A stretch of 64,000 nucleotides of DNA from Antitrichia curtipendula. Taxonomy: Eukaryota; Streptophyta; Bryopsida; Hypnales; Leucodontaceae. This document shows, one piece after another, positions 46,949 to 58,860 of this stretch. The notes beneath the pieces were generated by a model. It ran no database searches. It was given only the letters and a program-made list of their open reading frames with translations, and had not been told where the DNA came from. The translations under genes and the position numbers were made by a program. The stretch's first letter is position 1; every line of letters begins with the position of its first letter. The stretch is taken from positions 52,837,570 through 52,901,569 of the forward strand of contig OX579634.1 in assembly GCA_951230915.1 (NCBI GenBank), in the 5' to 3' direction.

Positions 46949-49157
46949 GTATAGTTTTGAGTATAGTTTTGAGTGTTTTAGCTAGTGAGCTTAGGTTTTC
47001 TTAGAAGACTTATTTTCCTAGCACTATAATATTATATAGGCTTATATACTTTCCTACTTTGTATTACACTATGCATATGAAAAATATTTGATTTTGTTTT
47101 GAATGATTTTGCCCAAAGTGACTTCATTTATTTTTTGCACGTACTCATTTGAAATTTGAATGGACTTGTGGACTTCATACATATTAAAATTATTTATACC
47201 ATGAAATGAAATGTCATTGAATTGGAGTACAATTCATTCCCAATTTCCACTCAATGAATAGAAGTAGGGAAGGTTGGACGGACCACGAAGGCACGAAGTG
47301 GCCCGAACTTGAAATTAGGGGAAAAAACGCTTTTCAAATGTCATTAATGCCTTGATGGAAATATATATATGCAAAGGAATGATGGAACTCCCCCCCAAAA
47401 GGGATTGAAATAGGTAAAAATTCACTTGCAAAATAGGCAAAGGAATGATAGAGAAAAGCAAAAAATAGGGAAGTAATTACCTACTTAAAAATGAATGGCA
47501 TTTAGTTGGGATAGAATAACGTGACAAATGAAGCCCAAAAAAATTAGAATGGGTTTAGAGAATACAAAATTTAAATGGCCTTTGATTGAGAATTTTAGAT
47601 GGAGCAATTTTGCTAATGAAGCACAAAAAAAGTAGGAAGGTAAATTGAATGCCAAAAATTGGCATTGAGTTGGAGAAAAATTAGGAAGAGAATAATAATG
47701 CCACTTAGTTTTTATATAACTTGGGATGTAACAATTTTGCTAATCAATCTAAAAAAAATTGGAAAAGAAATGAATCCAAAAAATTAGGAAAGGGAAAGAA
47801 TCCCCCCCAAAAAGGAAAGGGAATGAATTCCAAGAAACATTTGATAAGGGAATGAATCCCAAAGAAATAGGAAAGGGAATGATATACAAAAAATAAAGGG
47901 CATTGGCCATTGGGATGGCATGGGATAATGTTGCAAATGAAGTTCAAATAAAATTAGGAAGTAAATGATATACCCAAAAAAAAGGCATCTATTTGGGATA
48001 CAATAATCTTGCAAATCACTAACAAAAAATAAGAAGGGCTTAGGTAATACAAAAATTAAATTATTTAAATGGCCTTCGGGCTCATGATGGAATGGAGCCA
48101 TTTTGGCATTTTGCTAATGAATTTTACAAAGATTAGGAAGGGAAAGAAATGTAAGTGCATTTTAAATGTTGCTAATAAAAACAAACAAATGTGAAAGAAA
48201 TATGAAACAAATATTGTTTCACATTACCTCTTATGTCATATGAAAAATGGGAAGTGAATGGATAGACTTCAATTTCGTACCATAAAGAAAAAAATTTAGG
48301 GAATCCCTTAGGATGGAATAATTGTGCTAATAAATAAAACAAATAGGAAAGGAAATAAGCAAAAAAAAAATGCTTACTGTTGGATTAAACAATTTTAGGA
48401 ATTAATGAAGAAAAAAAATAGGAAAGGAAGTGAGTTGGATGAATAAATATTGGCATGGAGTTCACATAAAAGAGTTCTATGAATTAATGAAGAAAAAAAT
48501 GATGTCTTTGAGTTGGGGACTTGGGGTGGGAGAACTTCAGGAAATAAGCGAAAACAAAATAGAGATGGAAATGATTCAACAAAAAAAGATGAATTGAAAA
48601 TTGGGATGGAAGATTGTTAGGAACAAAATAGAAAAAGGAATGATTCAACTAAACCAAAAAAATTAAATATAATTTGGGATGGGAGAGTCTTACGAATGAA
48701 GCATCTACAGAAAAAGAAGACAAAATGATCCAACCCAAAAAGAATGCCATACAATTGACAAGTTGGGATGGGAGACCTGTGCTAATTCCTGGAAAAAAAT
48801 AGGAAAGGGAATGATGCCCCCCCAAAAAGGACAGTGACTTAGTATGGAAGACTTTTAGGAATGAAGCCCGAAAAATTAGGAAAGGAAATGATGGAATTAA
48901 AAATTGCAGTTGCATATTGAAGGCCTAGAATTTTAAATAACTCCCCTACTATTTCTTTCATTTCAAATACAATGCAGTTTTATCCTTTTATCTAGTACAC
49001 TACATTTCAAAAATATTGATTAAACATTTACTAAATATTTCCTCAAAGTGTCCTAAACATTTCCTAAATCAAAGAATTTACATTGTTTTTTACAACCTAA
49101 ATGATATGTTTGTTCAAAGTAGTTTGAAGTGTTAGAAGAAGTAAGGAAAAACATTTC
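46949..49157. repeat. Non-coding stretch with degenerate internal repeats
   Basis: No gene seen. 47220-48900 is filled by the same AATGAAGCCCAAAAAAATAGG / GGCATTGAGTTGGGATGG repeat as 42600-43760, which is strongly purine-biased on this strand. Confidence 0.7.
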
Positions 49158-49440
49158 TCACCACAACAAAGGAGACATCCTCTTCCATGGATTTTCTTCC
49201 AAATCTTAGGCCATGGACCTCTTTATTCGGCATCTTGCTTTCATTGTCTTGTCAGAATCCAAAATAAGTTGTTGAGGCTAAATTAATGCTTCCCACTCTC
49301 CAAAGAAAAGGGCGGTTCAAGGATGTCGCATTTCAAAGTCTTGCTTCCTGTGCTGGACGAGTTAGTCCCCGCCCTGGAGTCCCCGCCCTGACTTCGAGTT
49401 CCCACCCTTACTTGAAGTCCCCACCATGGAGTCCCCGCCC
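49158..49440 (+). repeat. First copy of a ~230-bp direct duplication, ending in GC-rich array 3
   Basis: Starts with CACAACAAAGGAGACAT and contains CTTTATTCGGCATCTTGC. It matches 51772-52010 along its length. The end carries GTCCCCGCCC motif copies at 49366-49440, broken by the Tc1/mariner insertion. Confidence 0.8.
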
Positions 49441-49447
49441 TATTGTA

Positions 49448-50682
49448 CAGTACCCTCCAAAAAGTCTTGCAACCCCATTATGAAGTCCTTCAAATTTTCC
49501 TTTTTAATTCCATTTTAGGAACATACTATGAAAAGTATCCTATTAAATCTATTGCTTTATGGAACCTTCACCAACATATGAAATTTCAATGTCTAAAAAT
49601 AGAAACTCCATTTTTGGTGAATTATTTTATTTATTTTTCACGATATTACATAATAATTAATTAGAAAATGTGTATGATGATTTTTTAAGATCTGATTGCG
49701 TATATATTTAGGAAACATCATTGTTCACATCTTTCATATTACAAAGATGCACACTATGTAGGTAAATTTTTTGTCTATTTGGCTTTAATGTATTTTGCAA
49801 TTTCCTTTCATACATGTTCAAGGCAAAGGTCATGTATTCAAAAACATTTGAATAAATATTGTCAAATAGGATATCATTAGGAAGCTATGGTATTGTAGAA
49901 GCCTACTATATCATGAATTTTACAGTATGTCTCGTTGACTAGCAACGACTTTGCAACAAAGTGTTACACCTACTACCATCAAGTACTACCACCTTGAGTT
50001 GCTATCTTAGCTTTGATTTGGTTTGGCATCGTAGAAATTGACTTTTGAATACTTTCTTGAGGTATATCCTTGCATGCCATATTCACTAATGTCCACATTT
50101 AGTCATTGTTGTAGGATCTACATCTTTTTTGTACTCGATCTTTTACTTGCTTCTATAAATTCTCTATAGGATTAAGGTCAAAAGAATTTGGTGGCCACTC
50201 AATGAATTTTACATTATGTCATGGTGCAAAGTTGACCAACATTGCTTAGAACTTCACAAGTTTGCTTATAGAACTTCTAGCAACATCATATATACAATAT
50301 TTTAGACAAACATTAATTTTTTCTCACAAAACTTCTAGGCTATGTCTACAAGCAACAATCACTAGAAGCATGCATGCACTAATGTTGATCCTCTCAACCG
50401 CAAAACCGGTTGAAATCCACTACCTATGATCTTCTACAATGAAATTTTCAAATTAGCATTGTCCCTTTAAATTTAGCTTAGTGTTTTCAAAATCAACCAC
50501 CTTTCATAAAGAAAGATTTTTCTAAGAAGTGGAATGAGTTACAACAAGGTGCATGACTCACCTAGTTTGGGGCAAAAAATCTCAATCAAATATCTAAATT
50601 TACCTACCATGAGTTTGATTTGTAATCAAACTACTCGGATGAGAACTAGACGTGGGGTTGCAAGAGTTCTTGGAGGGTACTG
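49448..50682 (-). mobile_element. Tc1/mariner-type transposon, decayed
   Basis: 29-30-bp terminal inverted repeats beginning CAGTACCCTCCAA at both ends, flanked by TA (49446-49447 and 50683-50684). 1,235 bp is the usual size. On the minus strand a transposase remnant reads EWPPNSFDLNPIENL, then a TAG at 50153-50155 where the family has Trp (NLW), then KQVKDRVQK. The PDLNPIE(N/H)LW block is diagnostic of DDE Tc1/mariner transposases. Other parts are broken by stops and shifts. It sits in the GC-rich array of the hAT element, so it inserted later. Confidence 0.85.
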
Positions 50683-50684
50683 TA

Positions 50685-51771
50685 CATTCAATTAAAAAAG
50701 AGTCCCTTGTGCCAAGTATTCCAAAAAATGAATCCCTTTACATGAAGAACAAACTATAACTTGTAACTTCTCATTGTTCTAAGACAAGAATGAAATAAAA
50801 AATCAATAGGAATATGAATAATGGATTAAAAAACAAATGGCATTGAGTTCGGAACTTTGGATGGAAGAATTTGTTTATGGATGAAGCAAAAGTGATAAGA
50901 AAGGGAATGATTCAACAAATCAAAAATGGCAATGATTTAGGATGGAAGAGTTTTTGGAACAAAGCAAAGAACAAATATAGGAAAGGGAATGACTAAATAA
51001 AAAAAGATTGGCATAGACTTGGAATAAAAGAGTTTAGGAATTAAAGAAGGAAAAAAATAGGAACGTATATAAAAATAGAGAATCAAATGATTCTACATAT
51101 AACTATTGGCATGCAATTGGAATTAAAGAGTTTTAGGAATTAATGAAGCCAAACAAAATAGGAAAGGGAATGGTGGAACAAAAATAAAATGGCATTGAGT
51201 TGAAAACAAAGTGCTTAAGGAGTTCATGTAGCCAAAAAAACTAAGGGGCATTGAGGTGGAATGGAAGAATTTTAGAAATGAAGCAGAAACAAAAACGAAA
51301 AAAAAGAGAATGATGGAACAAATAAATTATGGCTTTGAATTGAGGTGGTAGAACTTCAAGAAATAAGCAAAAATGAAGTAGGAAAGGGCATGATTCAACA
51401 AACAAAGATCAGCATGGTGTTGGAAGAATACTACAAAAGAGACTTGCTAAGTTTTGAAGCAAAACAAATTAGAAAAGGAGATCATTCAACAAAACAACCC
51501 AAAAAATATGAATTGGGATGGGAGAGTTTTAGGAATGATCCAAATAAATAGGGAAAGGAATGATGGAACCAAAAATGAACATTTGGCTTTGATTTGAGAT
51601 GGAAGAGTTTTAGGAACAAAATAGAAAAAAGAATGATTCAACCAAAAGAAAAAAAATTAGAATAAGTTGGAATGGGAGAGTTTTAGGAATGAAGCTCAAA
51701 AAAAAGGAGAGAGAAAGATCCGACCTCGAATGAATGGCACAAACTTGGGATAGGAGAGTTTTCCTAATACC
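50685..51771. repeat. Non-coding stretch with degenerate internal repeats
   Basis: Third block of the GGAATGATTCAACAAA / GAGTTTTAGGAATGAAGC repeat of the hAT element, about 50800-51770. No gene seen. Confidence 0.65.
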
Positions 51772-52010
51772 TTTCATCACAACGAAGGGGACATGCTCTT
51801 CCATGGAGTTTCTTCCAAATCTTAGGCCGTGGAGCTCTTTATTCGGCATCTTGCTTTCATTGTCTTGTCAGAATTTGTTGAGGCTAAGATTAATGCTTCC
51901 CCCGCTCTAAGGAAAAGGCGGTTGAAGGATGTCAAACACAAGCGCATTTCAAAGTCATGCTTCCTGGGCTGGACGAGTACGTCCCCGCCCTGCCTTCGAG
52001 TCCCCGCCCT
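51772..52010 (+). repeat. Second copy of the ~230-bp direct duplication
   Basis: Near copy of 49158-49390, followed by a much larger GC-rich array. Probably the arrays and their left flank were duplicated together. Confidence 0.8.
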
Positions 52011-52617
52011 GGAGTCCCCGCCCTGCCTTTGAGTCCCCGCCCTAGAGTCCGCGCCCTGCCTTCGAGTCCCCGCCCTAGAGTCCCCGCCCTACCTTCAAGT
52101 CCGCGCCCTGACTTTGAGTCCATTCCATGGAGTCTGAGATTGAGCTGCGCTCTCTCAAGTTCCTCCATTTGTGTGAATTGTCCGCCCCGGAGTCCGCGCC
52201 CTGTGTCCGCGCCCTAGCACAATCCATTGAGCAAAAACATTGGGGAGTGAAAGCCATTTTCTTTGCCCACAAATTTGGGGGCGTGACGACATTTAATGTT
52301 CCCCTTTTTCTATGAAAAGGAGGGACACAATCTTCCCAGACCATTAAGGATGGCGAAGGTCAACGTACTTTTCGATGCATCCCCGTGAGCACACCTGCAT
52401 TTCTGTACTGGAGTCGCGCCTTGGAGTCCGCGCGTTCGAGTCCCCGCCCTGGAGTCCCCGCCCTGTCTTCGAGTCCCCGCCCTGGAGTCCCCGCCCTGTC
52501 TTCGAGTCCCCGCCCTGGAGTCCCCGCTCTGCCTTCGAGTCCCCGCCCTGACTTAGAGTCCCCGCCCTGACTTCAAGTCCGCGCCCTATACTTTGGTGAT
52601 GAAGACGTCCGCGCCCC
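51981..52617 (+). promoter_or_regulatory. GC-rich motif arrays 4 and 5, upstream of the hAT transposase
   Basis: Copies of GAGTCCCCGCCCTG and the variant GTCCGCGCCC alternate at 51981-52212 and again at 52411-52617, with CTTCGAGTCC spacers. The arrays stop just before the TATA box at 52631. Confidence 0.8.
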
Positions 52618-52630
52618 CTAAACCGCTAAG

Positions 52631-52639
52631 TATATAAAG
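52631..52639 (+). promoter_or_regulatory. TATA box of the hAT transposase
   Basis: TATATAAAG, 268 bp before the ATG at 52899. The downstream leader resembles that of the RING gene. Confidence 0.7.
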
Positions 52640-52898
52640 GAAAGGAAGACCCAACATTCCCCACATTTGTCACCTGGCCTCTATTTCTTGGACTTCAATT
52701 CATTTTGAGCTCCTCGTGAGTCTACTTGGGTGGCGGATGGCCCTAGTTTGCTGCTGAGGTGATGTCAAAATCAGTTCAAGCAGTGGAGTAGCGCTAACTG
52801 CTGTTACTGATACTGTGTTTGGTATATCTTGGATCCTTTTAACTTCAATATAAAGGAGGAGGAAGACGGAAGAAAATATCCTTGGATCGTTGAACGCA

Positions 52899-55800
52899 AT
52901 GGCAAGTCAAAGGAAGCAGACCAAGGAATGGGAGCTGTAGCTTCAGTTTACGGAGAATGGGGTTAAAGTGACTTGTGTTTTCTGTGCTGGGACCTTCAGT
53001 TACAAACGTGAGCGTGCTTTTGCACACTTTGGATATGGCTCCAAATTGGAGAGGTCAATTTGTCGAAGTATGCCTCGTCCAGTGCGACATAGATTTGCCA
53101 ATTGTGCAGGATTTGTCCCGCTACGAACCGATGTCGGGGACATGTATGAAGGAGAACCAATTCAAAGTGCGCCATCTAGAGCAACTCCTCTTGCAAGTTC
53201 AAGTGAAGCCACTGAAAATGAAGTGACGGGTGGGATCAATGGTGGAAGAGCGGAAAAAGGGGCAAACGTTTCAGAAGGAATTGATATTCTACAAACGTCA
53301 AATAGTCTTGTTGGATTCAATTCTACGAGATCTGGATCATTACGTCAACAACGCATGGTGGACGCATTCAACATTGCAAAGAGGAAGGAGTTGGATGAGA
53401 AGTGGGCAAGTTTTTTCTATGAAGCGAATGTGCCATTTAATGTGGCAAGGCATCCAGCCTTCATTGAAGCGGTGAGGGCAACCTCAGTGGCGAAGTTTGA
53501 ATACAGTCCACCTTCTTACCATCAATTTAGGACTAATTTGATTGAACCGAGGAGGTTGCAAATTGAGAAGCAGATTCAAGAGAAGGTTGGATTTGCTGTC
53601 AAGCACTACGGGGTGTCGATATGCACCGATGGTTGGGATGATGTCAATCGGAGACCCCTCATGAATGTGATGATGTCATGCCCCACAGGTGATGTATTTT
53701 TGGGGTCAATTGATACTACCTTGCAAAAGAAAACCATGCGCTACATATCGGACCAAATGAACGTGTACATTGAGAAGGTGGGTCCCAAATATGTAACACA
53801 AGTGTGCACAGATAATGCAGCAAACATGCTTGGCGCATTGAAGGACATCACTAACACATACCCGCATATTTTTGCGCAAGGCTGCATGGCACATGCACTA
53901 GATCTCATGTTGGAAGACTGGGCCAAAGTCCAAGAATTTTCCGATTTAATTGCCAGGGCAAAAAGATTGTGCCAATACATTCGAAACCATCATGCGACCA
54001 TGTCGGTTTTCCGCGAGTTGAGTCCGAATCTGCAACTCGTAGTGCCTAGCGAAACCCGCTTCGCTTGTAATTTCCTCATGTTGCAGCGATTGGTGAAACT
54101 CAGAGGAGTCTTGGAGCGGTTGAATAACCACCCACGTGTTTTAAATTTCTTTGATACTCTAAGGAATGAACAAAATGGACCGCAAGCAGCTACCGCTTCA
54201 CGTAATGTCAAAAGAACCATTGAAGATGTGGCTTTTTGGCAACGGTGTGTGAATTACGTGTACATGACTGAAGACGTATTGAAGGCTTTGCGTGTGTTTG
54301 ATGGACGAGAACCAGCCATGGGTCGGGCGTGGCTCGTAATGCACAATTTGCGAGGGCATGTGTTTTCTTTAAGAGAATCACCTTTCAGCTTACGTGATGA
54401 CATAGCAGTCATTTTGGAAGAATCTTTCAGTGCAAGATGGCACATGGTTTTTGAAGATACACACTACGCAGCGGCCTTTTTGAATCCATACCTCTTGGAT
54501 AACGTGGCGCTCAGGGAAGATCGAACTGCCCTACGTGCATTGTACAGAGTCATCCGCAACATGATGGGGAACCTGGGTGTCAATTTTGATGATGTGATGG
54601 CGGAATTAACAGAATTTGAGGAGGGTATTGGACCCTACAGTCCAGCTGAGACACCCAACATCCGTGCGACACAAATGCTTCCCCACCAATGGTGGCACAG
54701 GGTTGGAGATCGGGCTCTTTCGAAAATTGCCGTGCGTGTTTTATCCCTCACGTGTTCCGCCAGCTCCTGTGAAAGGAATTGGAGTATGTATTCCTTTGTT
54801 CACAATAAGATCCGAAATCGATTGGCCCCTGAAAAGGCAGAGTCCCTGGTATATATTTATACCAATAGCCGTGTACTTCGCCAACGACCAGGAGCCGATC
54901 CAGTTCGTTGGTATGATGCGAATATGTACTCAGAGGATTCTGATCCAGATGCCCTTGGACCGATCCCGGTGAATGAACGCAATCGGGAATTTGACGCACT
55001 GCAATCAGAGGAAGAAGAAGAGGTTGATGGGGAAGTCAACCGAGGAGCTCAAGAGTATCCGGCAAACCCAGATCTTTGGAGGCAAGGAGCCGATCACCTC
55101 GAAGAAGCGCGGAACTACTATGGAGATGCTGATGATGGAGAGGAGGAACTCCTTCGTGGTCGTAGGGGACCACCACCACCAAATCCTCGTCGTAGTCTTT
55201 CACCTCCACTTCCTCAAAATGAAGGGGTTGTAGAAGTCCCAGCTTTGTCGTCTTCTTTGGAGACCGACAATCCAAATGACGATAACGTTGATGATGGTAT
55301 TTCCCACAACAACAACGACGATGATGACAACCTCCCTCCAGGAAATGGCGGCGGAAATGGCGGTGGAAATGGCGGTGGAAATGGAAATGGTGGTGGAAAT
55401 GGAAATGGTGGTGGAAATGGAAATGGTGGTGGAAATGGAAATGGTGGTGGACATGAAAATGGCGAGAGAAACAAGGGGAGGAATGCGAATCCAAATCATG
55501 GAGGATCTTCTCACAATCGAGATGGCAATACACGCCCTACGGGAGTGGAACCAGCAACTCGTAACATTAGAGCTCTAGAAAGACAGCATGATAGAAACGT
55601 TAGAAATGCAAGAGTGCCACGCCCTTTTGCAAGAAATCAACCGGCTGGTAACATGAGAAGGCCTTTTGATCCAGAGCATGTGGACCATGATGATGTTTTT
55701 GCTTTTGTAGAACCACCCGAAGACATTGCCCCTGTACCGGCTCCAGTTGCGGGCCATCCTGCTATTTCTGAACATGGTACACAAGTGCCACATTCCCTAG

Positions 55801-56477
55801 ATCCATCTTCAGAAACAATTTCCAATGCCATCCAAAGACCTTCTCAAGAAGGATTAGGCTCAGTGGGAAATGTTGATTTGACTCTGCAAAGAGTTTCACG
55901 TGGTAGACCACCTGTGGCCCCTCGGCACTCCATTCATCATGAAGTAGGTCAATATCAACAAGCCCGTGGACGGACGAGAGGCCATGGTAGAGCTGCAGGC
56001 CGTGGAGGGAGTACAGGCCGAGGACGAACAGAAGATCTGCATATTGGAGAAGCATCATCGCCAAGGCATGCTAATCGTTCACCCCTTGGAATTGGAGCAA
56101 GAGATCCAAATAGGGTGATAGAACCGTTCCTAAGTACATACGTACCAGGACCTAGCCGGTCAACTCCGGCATTTGTTGTTCGAACAATTCTAGGTGGGCC
56201 TACTATAAATTCTGATGCAGAAGACCCCAACGCACAACGACACAAGAGGTTGAAGCGCAAACGTACTCATGGCCAAACAACTATAGAGCTTCGAAATGAA
56301 AACTCGGAAGTTGAGGAACATTGGACCACCGACAGTGGTGAAGCAGAAGATGAATATGACAGCAATGAAGATGCCAATGACGAGGCACCAGAGGATGATG
56401 ATGTTGTTGTTCGAGATGCTAATGCAGCGAATCCAAGTGCCCAAGAAGTTCGTAGGTCGAGTCGTTTGAATAATTGA
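52899..56477 (+). CDS. hAT-family transposase, very long, with an early TAG
   Basis: From ATG 52899 the frame reads MASQRKQTKEWEL, a TAG at 52938-52940, then 1,169 open codons to 56477. The pieces are a BED zinc finger (CVFC...H, 52974-53040), a DUF659-type region with the first catalytic Asp in CTDGWDD (about 53620), VCTDNAANM (about 53805), the GCMAHALDL signature, and the C-terminal dimerisation block SSCERNWSMYS (about 54755) carrying the Glu. All DDE positions are present. Beyond 54.9 kb an unusual extension of some 500 residues follows: acidic, a GNGGG repeat at 55345-55455, and a RRSSRLNN end. hAT transposases usually end after the dimerisation block. The TAG could be CAG-to-TAG. The next ATG (53070) would lose the first finger cysteines. 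Confidence 0.85.
55345..55455 (+). repeat. Gly/Asn-rich coding repeat in the transposase tail
   Basis: A tandem of GGAAATGGTGGT-type 12- and 18-bp units coding for GNGGG and GNGNGGG. It expands in frame and is probably disordered. Confidence 0.85.
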
Positions 56478-56886
56478 GGTTATTGAGTTGCATCGATGGT
56501 AGATCTCGGATCTTTAAGAGTTGAAGACAATTGTAGCAATTGGAAGAAATATAGACGAGAAGCCAAAAAAATGTTTTGGATAACCTATGAGAAACAGAGA
56601 AAGTGAGCGTATTTTGGAAATATAGATTCATTGTATTGATATTGTACTTTGCAATGCATGAATTTTATAAACTATTTTGGTTGTCACAAACATTGCAGCC
56701 TACCTGTATTTTTTTTGTGTATTTTGTATTTGATGGGCCTCCTGGAAACCTTGGTGGGGAAATCATGTAAAATACATTCCAGTTACTGGTTCTTTTTAAT
56801 GCAGTGGGGTCTCCTATTTGTTTCGAATTTTTTTTATACATATATATATATATATTGTAGAACACATAAATTTAATCCACCATTGC
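56478..56886. other. 3' flank of the hAT transposase
   Basis: AT-rich, with a (TA)n run near 56838-56856. No coding sequence. Confidence 0.5.
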
Positions 56887-57540
56887 CCGTCCGCGCCCTC
56901 CCACTCACGTTCAGGTCCGCGCCGTACCTGAAGGAGTCCGCGCCCTAGCGCGCTGAAGTCCGCGCCCTGCCTGTCACAGTGAAGTCCCCGCCCTGCTTGA
57001 AGGAGTCCGTGCTCTGACGCGCTGAAGTCCGCGCCCTGACTGAAGGAATCCGCGCCCTCGCTATCACACTGAAGTCCCCGCCCTTCTTGAAGGAGTCCGT
57101 GCCCTGACGCGTTGAAGTCCGCGCCCTGACTGTCACACAGAAGTCCCCCGCCCTACTTCGAGGAGTCCGCGCCCTGCTAGCCGAAGTCCGCGCCCTGCTT
57201 GAAGGAGTCCGCGCCCTGACGCTCACACTGAAGTCCCCGCCCTGATTCGATGAGTCCGCGCCCTGAAGCGCTGAAGTCCGCGCCCTGAATGAAGGAGTCC
57301 ACGCCCTGACGCTCACACTGATGTCCCCGCCTTGCTTGAAGGAGTCCGCGCCCTCACGCGCCGAAGTCCGCGCCCTGATTGAAGAAGTCCCCGCCCTAAC
57401 GTCCGCGCCCTGACTGAAGAAGTCCCCGCCCTAACGTCCGCGCCCTGACTGAAGAAGTCCCCGCCCTAACGTCCGCGCCCTGACTGAAGAAGTCCCCGCC
57501 CTAACGTCCGCGCCCTGACTGAAGAAGTCCCCGCCCCTGG
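56887..57540 (+). repeat. GC-rich motif array 6, subterminal right
   Basis: About thirty copies of GAAGTCCGCGCCCTG / GAAGTCCCCGCCCT in units of roughly 30-45 bp. The last part (57385-57540) is a clean tandem of about 38-bp units. It is the largest array of the element and lies 156 bp from its right end. Confidence 0.85.
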
Positions 57541-57696
57541 ATCCAGCTGTCCAAGCTGACGTGTCATTGAAAAGAATTCAACAACTTTGAGAAATTGAGG
57601 CCGTCCAGTTGGTCCGGACCGTCCGTCCGTTTGGTCCGGTTTGCCTGTCCGTCCGGGACGTCCGATGACCCTAACTCGCCCGTTATGACAACCCTG

Positions 57697-58596
57697 GTGA
57701 ATGGGTCGTAGCACTCCAAAGCGTCGAAGAATAGTCTCAACCTTCGATCCTCCAGAAGTTTTGCCCGTGATCCCAAATACGTCTGCTCAAAGAGAAACCA
57801 GAAGTACATGTGCGGCTTACTTCCATCCCGCTAAAAAACGACGTCGAGGTTCCTCAGAACACTGCTGAGATTCGTGGAGTGGTCGTTCAAGACTCTGCAT
57901 ATGTAGTTATCGGAGTATCCTTTCTCAAGCGCCTCCTCCACTCCAATGGTCGCTGTCGAACTGAAGTACGCCTCCCACATGTTCCGCACAAATTGCGGAC
58001 AATCGGCTGGGTTGATCGTCTTGTTAAGCCCCGCTATGCGATCCAGCAGCCACTTCGATCCCAAATGCGAATCCATGGCTTTGTTCACCCAAAGCTCTAC
58101 TTGCTCGCGATCTATTCCCTTCTCCTTCGCCAAGTCGTCCTACTCCGTTGCGGAGTATGGTTTGTACTCCGGCTTCTTGCTGGGTAGTGGATGCTTCCTG
58201 TAGTGTAGCATCAACTCGTTCTTCATCCCCTGAATGAGGCGCTCCTTGGCGCCTGCCGAAGCAAGAGTCGTGAGGGGTTTCAGGGTCTTCACCTTGGAGC
58301 TCTTCACGGAATTTTTTTTCTCTTCCACGAGAGTCACAAGGTAGTTGATGTCTTCTGCTCGAAGCCCATACAACGTCTTGAAATCGTTTGCAGTAAGGAG
58401 CTTGCGCTTCAGAGATCCGGTCTCATTGAGTGACCCCACAGTGTCCGGAAGCAACCCCGTTATGTACTTCTCCTCGATTATAATCCATCTGTCAACATCT
58501 TTATTGTCCGCGAGAAAGGCAAGTGGAATCTGCAGCTCCTTGTTGTCTTTCGCCTTCTGACCCGTGAAGATTGTCACAAGGGACGGATGAAATGCC
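57697..58596 (-). pseudogene. L3 gene, central exon of element II, part 5' of the hAT insertion
   Basis: Starts after a TTGAGCAG acceptor. It reads HPSLVTIFTGQ, IPLAFLADNKDVDRW, DFKTLYGLRAEDINYL, MKNELMLHYRKHPLPSKKPEY, VELWVNKAMDS, QFVRNMWEAYF and LEDRRLRLFFDALECYDPF. In-frame TAGs lie at 58140-58142 and 57831-57833; the latter faces a Trp codon in element I (14994-14996). It joins the part at 40888-41346 across the hAT element. Family unknown. Confidence 0.6.
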
Positions 58597-58860
58597 TGCT
58601 CAAGACCAAAATCACAATGGGACTATTAGTACAGGACCGTGTACACCATTGCAGCATCAGGGGATCTCACGATGATAAATTATTTTGGAGGAAGTCACCG
58701 TGTACTTCGGCAATTGAAGTGGACATTTCATTCTAGAGTAAGCAAACTCATGATCCTAGATTGAGAGCTACATTAGCATTAGGGGATCCCACGATATTGA
58801 GAATGAAGACTGCATTTAGCAGTGGTTCGACCAAGTGAGGGCATTTGACATCACTCTTAC
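58597..58860 (-). other. Intron of L3 with two palindromes, element II
   Basis: GTAAGA donor (58855-58860) and CAG acceptor (58597-58599). Motif copies at 58652-58673 (ATCAGGGGATCTCACGATGA) and 58776-58797. Homologous to the 15768-16079 intron, which has the other motif. Confidence 0.65.

Larger units (their letters stand above)
41347..57696. mobile_element. 16,350-bp hAT transposon with cargo genes
   Basis: Ends CATGGTTGTCATA and, in reverse, CAGGGTTGTCATA match hAT termini. A perfect 8-bp target duplication GTGAATGG flanks it (41339-41346 and 57697-57704). Direct subterminal repeats of CCGTCCGTCCGGGACGTCCG type lie at 41379-41406 and 57640-57665. On the plus strand it carries a kinase-like pseudogene, a RING-H2 gene and a hAT transposase, with GC-rich arrays before each. 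Most hAT elements are a few kb long, so the size and the extra genes are unusual. A Tc1/mariner copy is nested at 49448-50682. Confidence 0.9.

Noticed and set aside
55036..55533. His-rich and Phe-Pro-rich frames opposite the transposase tail
   Set aside because: Shadows of the Gly/Asn coding repeat on the other strand.
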